Below, one piece after another: positions 58,758-64,000 of a stretch of 64,000 bases of DNA. Below the pieces are notes generated by a model, which saw only the letters and a list, made by a program, of their open reading frames with translations, was not told where the DNA came from and did no database searches. Made by a program: the position numbers and the translations under genes. Each line of letters begins with the position of its first letter. Positions within the stretch are counted from its first letter, which is position 1. The stretch comes from Pseudomonas denitrificans (nom. rej.) (GTDB taxonomy: Bacteria; Pseudomonadota; Gammaproteobacteria; Pseudomonadales; Pseudomonadaceae), in NCBI RefSeq assembly GCF_008807415.1, contig NZ_CP043626.1, positions 2,418,001-2,482,000 of the forward strand, given 5' to 3'.

Positions 58758-59357
58758 ATGCACAACCTGGAAACCCCGACCCTCAAGCTGGGACTGTTCA
58801 AACCCTCGGGCAGCTTCGGCCAGGCGCTGATAGCAGGCGCCCTGCAACGCCAGCACGAGGTGACCGTGCTGCTCGACGACCTCAACCGCCTGCGTGCGCG
58901 CCCCGGCCTGCGCTGCAAGCTGGGCAGCCTGGACTCGTCCATCGTGGTCAGCCAGGCCGTTTCGGGGTTGGATGTAGTCTTCGCCTTCCTCGCCGACCAG
59001 CCGGCGCAAGAGCTGCCGCCGCAGTGCGGCGCACTGATCGACGGTGCGTTGCGCGCGGAAGTCCCGCGCCTGCTGCTGGTGGGCCACTGGGGCTGGCTGG
59101 TGGAGCCTGCCGATGCCGAACAGGAACAACTCGGCGCGGGACTCGCCCGCAGCCTCGAAGTGAGCGGCCTGGACTGGACACTGGTGGAAGCACCGCCAAT
59201 GCCCGAGGGCCTGCGCATCGACGACTTCAGCCGTGCCGGTAGCGCCTCCGCCGAGGACTCCGCCCTGGCGCTGTCTTACGCCGAGGCGTTGCTGGACGAG
59301 ATGCAGCTGAGCCTGCACAGCGGCCAGTGCCTGCGTCTGCGCAGCGGTGAGGAGTAG
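58758..59357 (+). CDS. NAD(P)-binding-type protein (NmrA/SDR-a-like)
   Basis: A 199-residue Rossmann-like protein. The nucleotide loop is atypical, LFKPSGSFGQALIAGALQRQ (usually GATGxxG), followed by TVLLDDLNRL, and it lacks a clear YxxxK. It is shorter than most atypical SDRs. AAGGAG precedes ATG 58758. It may be a sensor or a degenerate reductase. A membrane-protein gene follows after 5 bp. Confidence 0.7.
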   Translation: MHNLETPTLKLGLFKPSGSFGQALIAGALQRQHEVTVLLDDLNRLRARPGLRCKLGSLDSSIVVSQAVSGLDVVFAFLADQPAQELPPQCGALIDGALRAEVPRLLLVGHWGWLVEPADAEQEQLGAGLARSLEVSGLDWTLVEAPPMPEGLRIDDFSRAGSASAEDSALALSYAEALLDEMQLSLHSGQCLRLRSGEE

Positions 59358-59362
59358 CCGCC

Positions 59363-59692
59363 ATGTCCGGCCCCGATGCACTCAGCCAGTTTCTCGGCAC
59401 CCTGCTACTGGCGCTGGCCTTCAGCGCCTTCATCCTCTTCGTGCGCGGCTATCGCCCGGCCGGCGTCAGCGCTATCTGGTACGACCTGGTACTGGTGTTC
59501 GTCGGCCTCTGGCTCGGGTTGTGGCCGGAACTGGGCAATTACCTGCGGAGCATGAGCATCGACAGCGCCATCGGCCTGCTGGCGGAGCTGCTTGCCACAC
59601 TGCTGGGCGGAATGCTGGGGCGGGAGTGGCGTATGGATTGCGCCGGATCATGCGCGAAAGCCGCAGCGACAGCCGGCCGGGGGGATGAGTGA
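59363..59692 (+). CDS. Small membrane protein, 109 aa
   Basis: A 109-residue protein with three hydrophobic segments (LGTLLLALAFSAFILFVRGY, YDLVLVFVGLWLGLWPELGN, AIGLLAELLATLLGGMLGRE) and a polar C-terminal tail. It is 5 bp downstream of the Rossmann-like gene, with GGAG before the ATG; the two are likely co-expressed. Family not recognised. Confidence 0.7.
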   Translation: MSGPDALSQFLGTLLLALAFSAFILFVRGYRPAGVSAIWYDLVLVFVGLWLGLWPELGNYLRSMSIDSAIGLLAELLATLLGGMLGREWRMDCAGSCAKAAATAGRGDE

Positions 59693-59699
59693 AAGCGGT

Positions 59700-59736
59700 G
59701 CGACGGCGGACGGTGGCCTGGACCACCGTCCGTCGC
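59700..59736. terminator. Bidirectional hairpin between convergent genes
   Basis: GCGACGGCGGACGGTGG and CCACCGTCCGTCGC form a long, slightly bulged stem between the convergent membrane-protein and lipoprotein genes. No clear T-run is present. Confidence 0.6.
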
Positions 59737-59747
59737 GCCCTCGAGCC

Positions 59748-60617
59748 TCAGGGGTGATCCACGATCTGAGTGACTGCATGGGGGTAATAGGCCACCTTCA
59801 GCGTATGCGGCTGGCCCATCAACTGGCCATCGCCGTACCAGGTGATGTTGTCCTGGCGCAGGGTCATGCCGTCGCTGGTGTATTCGTACTCGCCGCCGTT
59901 GGAGGTGCTGAAGGCGAAGCGCTCGCTGTCCATCTGCTTCAGGTCGAAGCGGGTGCCAGCCGGCGGCATCTGCTCCTTCACGCGCTTGAGGTAGGCCGGC
60001 GCCAGTTCGGAGAACAGCTCGCGGGTGCGTGACTGGTACTGAGCATCGGTGAGACCGGGAGTCTGCTGCAGTTTCTCGGCGATCAGGGTGAAGTACTCGG
60101 CGTCGGTGCGGGCCAGGGCCATGCGCACGGCCATGACTTCGCCCAGGCGGGCCTGGTCGACCTGCAGCTTGCCGTCGGCGCCTTTGCGCGGAGCAATGAA
60201 CTCGTTGCCGTCCACCTGGATCATCGGCGCGGTCGCCAGGTAGGCGGCACAGGCGATCTGCTGGCCGGCATGATTGCCGTTCACCAGCAGCGCTGTGACG
60301 CCGCCCTTCTCTTTCAGGTGCTGCGCGCTTTCGCCACTGGCCGCAACGAAGCGGTCCACATCCGCCTGGGTGGATTCACCTCGGGCCAGGCCGCAGATCT
60401 GCTGCATCACGGCGGGGTTGCGCTTGCCGTCCACCAGCGGGCTCATGCTGAACACCGCGTTGCGGATGATCGGCAGCGCCGGGTAGTCCAGCGTGCCCAG
60501 GTGTTGCTGGGCGGTGGCTTTGGCATCGCTGGCGGGAGTCTGGTCGGAGCCTTTGCAGCCGGCCAGCAGGCAGACGGGGATCAGCATCGCGGTCAGCCAT
60601 TTGCTCTGAATGTTCAT
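59748..60617 (-). CDS. Predicted lipoprotein of the adhesin operon
   Basis: A 289-residue protein with a lipobox (LLAGC, Cys about residue 21), so it is likely lipid-anchored. The body contains PALPIIRNAVFSMSPLVDGK and a repeated hydrophilic middle, ending YYPHAVTQIVDHP. The family is not recognised. It lies 10 bp after the OmpA-domain gene. Third gene after the trimeric autotransporter; a role in surface display or periplasmic support is inferred. Confidence 0.75.
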   Translation of the reverse strand: MNIQSKWLTAMLIPVCLLAGCKGSDQTPASDAKATAQQHLGTLDYPALPIIRNAVFSMSPLVDGKRNPAVMQQICGLARGESTQADVDRFVAASGESAQHLKEKGGVTALLVNGNHAGQQIACAAYLATAPMIQVDGNEFIAPRKGADGKLQVDQARLGEVMAVRMALARTDAEYFTLIAEKLQQTPGLTDAQYQSRTRELFSELAPAYLKRVKEQMPPAGTRFDLKQMDSERFAFSTSNGGEYEYTSDGMTLRQDNITWYGDGQLMGQPHTLKVAYYPHAVTQIVDHP

Positions 60618-60627
60618 GGCGTGTTCC

Positions 60628-61452
60628 TCACTCTTGGGCTTGCGCCGCAACGGCGCTGGATTCGATGACGACCCGGCGGTCGGCCGCCAGGCAGTTGATC
60701 AGTTGGGCGCGCGGCAGGTCTGGGCAATCGGCTACCGGCTCAGCGGCCCCGGCACCGCGTACGTGCATCGAGGCGAACGGCACGCCAGCGGCGGCCAGGT
60801 AGTCGCGCACCGCTTCGGCACGGCGCCGCGACAGCTCGAGGTTGTAGGCCGGCGAGCCAAGACGGTCGGTGTGCCCGGTGATGCTGATCTGCGATGGCTG
60901 CTGCGCCTTCAGTTGTTCGGCCAGGGGCGCCAGGCTGGCGCGGCCGGCCGGGCTGAGTTCAGCGCTGTTGAAGGCGAAGGTGGCGTCACCGCCGAGGGTG
61001 ACCCGCTGCGAAGCAGCCGGTGCCGTCACGGGTGATTGAGCCGGGGCCGGTCGGGCCTGCTCCAGGCAGTCGGCCGGCGAGAACAGGAAGGTCTGCGCGT
61101 GCATGTCCTTGTCGAACAGCACCTTGTACTGGCAGAGCAGGTCCTGCTGGCCCGGACGGCGGAAACGCAGGACGTAGTCCCATTCATGCACGCCGAACAG
61201 GCCTTCCTGGAAGTGCGGGGTGCCGAGCAGTTCGTAGAGCTGGGCCTTGCCCATGCCCGGCTGCACCTTGCCGAGGTTTTCCAGGTTCACGTAGCTGCCC
61301 TGCGGGCGGTAGGAGTCGCTGATCGCGGGGAATTGCGGATCGGCACTGTGCCCCTGGGCATCGACCACGCTGTGGCTGCCGCAGGCCGCCAGCAGCAGTC
61401 CGCTGCAGGCCAGGGCCAGGGTGCACAGGTTGCGGATGGTGAAAGTGTTCAT
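60628..61452 (-). CDS. BamE/OmlA-like + OmpA C-terminal domain lipoprotein
   Basis: A 274-residue lipoprotein (lipobox LLAAC). The N-terminal ~100 residues resemble the SmpA/OmlA (BamE) fold (LGKVQPGMGKAQLYELLGTP, GVHEWDYVLRFR). The C-terminal OmpA domain (ITGHTDRLGSPAYNLELSRR, VRDYLAAAGVPFASMHVRG) binds peptidoglycan. AAGGAGG precedes ATG 61452. It follows the autotransporter gene by 50 bp. A helper for adhesin insertion or anchoring is a reasonable inference. Confidence 0.88.
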   Translation of the reverse strand: MNTFTIRNLCTLALACSGLLLAACGSHSVVDAQGHSADPQFPAISDSYRPQGSYVNLENLGKVQPGMGKAQLYELLGTPHFQEGLFGVHEWDYVLRFRRPGQQDLLCQYKVLFDKDMHAQTFLFSPADCLEQARPAPAQSPVTAPAASQRVTLGGDATFAFNSAELSPAGRASLAPLAEQLKAQQPSQISITGHTDRLGSPAYNLELSRRRAEAVRDYLAAAGVPFASMHVRGAGAAEPVADCPDLPRAQLINCLAADRRVVIESSAVAAQAQE

Positions 61453-61502
61453 CTTGACCTCCTTCGCGCAGCCCGGCTGGAGCCGGGCCGCGACGCAATG
61501 AC

Positions 61503-64000
61503 TTACCACTGGTAACCGAGACCGACGGCGACGCCGGCTTCACCCTGGCTGCTGGTACTGCCCTGCAGCTTGGTGACCCACTTGCCGTTGTCGGAGATAC
61601 GCGAGACGCCAATCGCCAGCGCACCCTGGCCGCGGTAGTTGCCCAGCCCGACGGTGGCCATGCTGGCCCCGGCCGAGTGCGGCTGCGGCAGGGTCGCCAT
61701 GGCCATGGCCCCGGCGATACCGGCGCTGAGGATGTCGTCCTGTTTCTTCAGGTCGTGGCGCAGCGCGTTGTAGCGGGAGTCGGTGTAGTCGTAGAACTGG
61801 TTGGAGATTTCACCCATGCTCTGCTGCAGCTGGCTGACGTTCACCGCATCGGTCGGCGCGGTGCCGGCGGCAAGGTTGGTGATCTGCCGCTCGTTGCCGG
61901 CGCTGCCCACCGAGACGCTGTTGGCGCGGTCGGCCACCGAGTTGGCGCCCAGCGCCACCGAGTTCTGCGCCTGGGCGCTGGAGCCGTTGCCCAGCGCCGT
62001 GGCATTGCTGCCGCTGGCCCGCGCACGAGTGCCGATGGCCGCACTGTTGTTGCCCGAGGCCTCCGCTCCCGCGCCGCCGGCCACCGCATCGGTGCCGGTG
62101 GGGCGCGGCTTGGGCAGGCTGCTGCTGTTGTTCACCTGGAACATGCCATCGGTGCCGTTCTGCAGCTGGGTGATGTCGGTCTTCGCCTGGGTGACGCGGT
62201 TGTCGACGTTGTTGATGGTGCTGTTGACCGTGTCGCCGTGGTCGCGCAACTGCGAGACGTTGACCGCATCGGTGTCGGCCTCGCCGGCCTTGACGTTGGT
62301 GATCTGCCGTTCGTTGCCGGCGCTGCCCACCGAGACGCTGTTATCGCGATCGGCCACCGAGTCGGCGCCCAGGGCCACGCTGTTGGTGGCTTCGGCACTG
62401 GCGCCGGCGCCGATGGCCGAACTGCGTTCACCCGTGGCGGAAGCGCCTTCGCCCATCGCTACCGAGGAGCTGCCACTGGCGCTGGCGCCGGTGCCCACCG
62501 CCGTGGCGCTGTCAGCGCTGGCGGTTGCATGGCTGCCGATGGCGCTGGCGTTGCTGGCGCTGGCATTGGCGCCATCGCCCATGGCCAGGGAGGACGTCCC
62601 GGAAGCCTGGGCGGCCGGGCCAACAGCGATGGAGTCGGTGCCGCTGGCGACCGAATCGGGCTTCTGTGAGTTGGCGTGGAAGTACTTGATGCCACCCAGG
62701 GTGATGTTGTTGATCTGGGTGGTCACTTCGTACAGCTGCGAGCCGTTCACTGCGTCGGTGGAGGTAGCGTCGATATTGCCTGCGGCGACGTTGGTGATCT
62801 TGCTCGGCCCGCGCCCAAGACGGTTGGCGCTGTAGGCGCCATTGTTGGCGTCAGCGCCCGGGTCCCAGAGCAACGCGTCCTGGCTCAGCTGGTCGGTGCG
62901 GTCGGCAACGCCTTTGAGTTGCGAGACGTTGACCGCGTCGGTTTCCTCCGCACCCGCTGCAACCCCCGTGACACGGCGGTTGCCGACGTTGACTTCGCCC
63001 GTCGCGGTGCCGCCCACCAGGTAGGCCTGATGCCCCAGGGTGCTGCCATCGGCGATGGAGCCGGCGCCCAGCGCCACGCTATTGTCCGCGGAAGCATTGG
63101 CGTTGCGGCCCAGCGCCAGGGCGCTGTCGCCCGTCGCCTCGGCCCGATAGCCGACCGCTGTGGAGCCCTGCCCATTGGCGTAGGCGTCTTCCGGGGCGAG
63201 GTTCTGCTCATTGGTGCGGACATATCGGATGCCACGACCGTTCGTGGCAACGTTGGCCTCGCTGTCGTCACCGAAGACGTTGCTCACCCGGTTATCGACA
63301 TGGGTCACGCGGTTGTCGACGTTGGTGACGTTCTCGTTGGTCTCGTTGAGCTGCGACATGTTCACCGCGTCGCTGTCATCCGCACCACGGGCGACGTTGG
63401 TGATCTTCGTGCCACCGGTCCTGGTCACCGAGTTGTAGGTATCGCCCTGCATCACCACCTTGTTGTAGTTGATGGTACCGGTGACGGGGTCGCGCTCGTA
63501 CTTGACCGCACCGGCATCGCCATCGGCCACCTGGTCGCCCAGGGCCTTGAGCTGGCTGACGTTGACGCCGTCGGTGTCGGCGGCGCCCGCCGCCAGGTTG
63601 GTCAGGCGGCGCACCGTGGCATTGGTCGTCGGGGTACCGGCCTGGCCGATGGAGACTTCGCCATTGGCAACGCTGCCGGCGATACTGGCGGTCGCGGATG
63701 GCGCATAGGCTTTCTGCGAGAGATCGGCAGTGGTGCTGCTCCGTGCCCCCAGCGCGACGCTGTTGGCGGCTGTGGCGCTGGCCTCACGGCCAATGGCGAC
63801 CGAGTTGGCACGAGTGACCTTGCTGCCATAACCCAGGGCCACCGCGTTGGCACCGACGGCGCTGCTGCTCTGGCCCAAGGCCATTGCGCCGCTGGACAGG
63901 TCTGTGGCGGACGCGTTATTGACCTCTGCGCCACTGCCGATGGCAATGGTTCCCTCGGCGCTGACCTTGGCTTTGCGGCCCAGCGCCAGGCTGTACTGCG
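61503..64000 (-). CDS. Trimeric autotransporter adhesin (YadA-type), N-terminus outside window
   Basis: At least 832 residues are visible, and the frame is open to the window edge. The passenger is built of head repeats with AVALGxxSxA and NSVALGAxS cores, alternating with neck-like segments (TDAVNVSQLKxxxD, ITNVAxGxxxTDAVN). The C terminus is a YadA anchor of about 90 residues (DDILSAGIAGAMAMATLPQP, ends VGLGYQW with terminal Trp). Trimeric adhesins bind surfaces, host matrix or other cells. Two lipoprotein genes follow. Confidence 0.95.
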   Translation of the reverse strand, partial: QYSLALGRKAKVSAEGTIAIGSGAEVNNASATDLSSGAMALGQSSSAVGANAVALGYGSKVTRANSVAIGREASATAANSVALGARSSTTADLSQKAYAPSATASIAGSVANGEVSIGQAGTPTTNATVRRLTNLAAGAADTDGVNVSQLKALGDQVADGDAGAVKYERDPVTGTINYNKVVMQGDTYNSVTRTGGTKITNVARGADDSDAVNMSQLNETNENVTNVDNRVTHVDNRVSNVFGDDSEANVATNGRGIRYVRTNEQNLAPEDAYANGQGSTAVGYRAEATGDSALALGRNANASADNSVALGAGSIADGSTLGHQAYLVGGTATGEVNVGNRRVTGVAAGAEETDAVNVSQLKGVADRTDQLSQDALLWDPGADANNGAYSANRLGRGPSKITNVAAGNIDATSTDAVNGSQLYEVTTQINNITLGGIKYFHANSQKPDSVASGTDSIAVGPAAQASGTSSLAMGDGANASASNASAIGSHATASADSATAVGTGASASGSSSVAMGEGASATGERSSAIGAGASAEATNSVALGADSVADRDNSVSVGSAGNERQITNVKAGEADTDAVNVSQLRDHGDTVNSTINNVDNRVTQAKTDITQLQNGTDGMFQVNNSSSLPKPRPTGTDAVAGGAGAEASGNNSAAIGTRARASGSNATALGNGSSAQAQNSVALGANSVADRANSVSVGSAGNERQITNLAAGTAPTDAVNVSQLQQSMGEISNQFYDYTDSRYNALRHDLKKQDDILSAGIAGAMAMATLPQPHSAGASMATVGLGNYRGQGALAIGVSRISDNGKWVTKLQGSTSSQGEAGVAVGLGYQW

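Noticed and set aside
61503..64000. Possible CRISPR or tandem DNA repeats
   Set aside because: The periodicity is that of coding head/neck repeats in the adhesin; units vary and no uniform spacer-repeat pattern exists.
1..64000. tRNA, rRNA or intact transposase genes
   Set aside because: No cloverleaf, rRNA core or transposase motif (DDE, tyrosine or serine recombinase) was seen on either strand by reading.

Overview
The window is high-GC, almost entirely coding, and reads as a chromosome segment of a Pseudomonas of the aeruginosa/nitroreducens/citronellolis type. This rests on protein families seen (PL7 alginate lyase, AmgK-like kinase, DUF1302/DUF1329 pair, FinO/ProQ protein, many LysR/AraC/GntR regulators), on codon usage, and on REP-like repeats typical of that genus. 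The species is not provable from the sequence. No rRNA, tRNA, CRISPR array, phage or intact insertion sequence was seen.

Layout. 1-2.0 kb: end of an OmpR-type response regulator, a PL7 alginate lyase and a GNAT acetyltransferase. 2.0-13.3 kb: a long leftward operon encoding a PotDBCA-type polyamine-class importer, an MGT-type glycosyltransferase, two Cupin_3 proteins, an AmgK-like kinase and an aldehyde dehydrogenase. It diverges from a GntR-like regulator that is followed by a second, paralogous glycosyltransferase. I know no described pathway with this content, and it is the best candidate for an undescribed system. 13.3-21.8 kb: GNAT, two AraC regulators, an exported DUF1302-DUF1329-DUF1254 operon and a CDF metal exporter. 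22.2-23.5 kb: a small membrane protein, the stump of a DHA2 MFS pump and a ProQ-family RNA chaperone gene, apparently a rearranged junction.

23.7-32.5 kb: a catabolic cluster. Exported epoxide-hydrolase-type enzymes, a frameshifted cytochrome P460 and an SDR diverge from a soluble multi-PAS histidine kinase, a CheY-like receiver and a FixJ-type regulator. The divergent promoter carries three related palindromes, and one of these recurs exactly, as 16 bp, upstream of a creatininase gene at 37.4 kb. 32.5-37.3 kb: a STAND-ATPase transcription factor, an Ohr peroxidase, a sigma-region-2-only protein and the creatininase. 37.5-43.6 kb: a DMT transporter, two translationally overlapping LysR genes, a GST, a three-domain PNPOx/FNR/2Fe-2S oxidoreductase and a 71-residue protein.

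43.9-54.4 kb: amino-acid or amine catabolism. It holds an M20 amidohydrolase with LysR, an ornithine-cyclodeaminase-like enzyme, an Lrp regulator, an APC permease, and a tight RpiR / isochorismatase-like hydrolase / glutamine-synthetase-like ligase / N-formylglutamate-amidohydrolase-like operon. An 18-20 bp palindrome in front of the RpiR gene is a good operator candidate. 54.4-59.7 kb: an MFS pump with LysR, VOC, AraC and small genes. 59.7-64.0 kb: a trimeric autotransporter adhesin (its N-terminal part lies beyond the window) followed by a BamE-like/OmpA lipoprotein and a second lipoprotein, probably a surface-adhesin operon.

A shared theme is regulation: A-rich AANAANAA leaders of the kind bound by Hfq/Crc occur near the starts of at least four transport or catabolic genes, suggesting catabolite repression of these cassettes.
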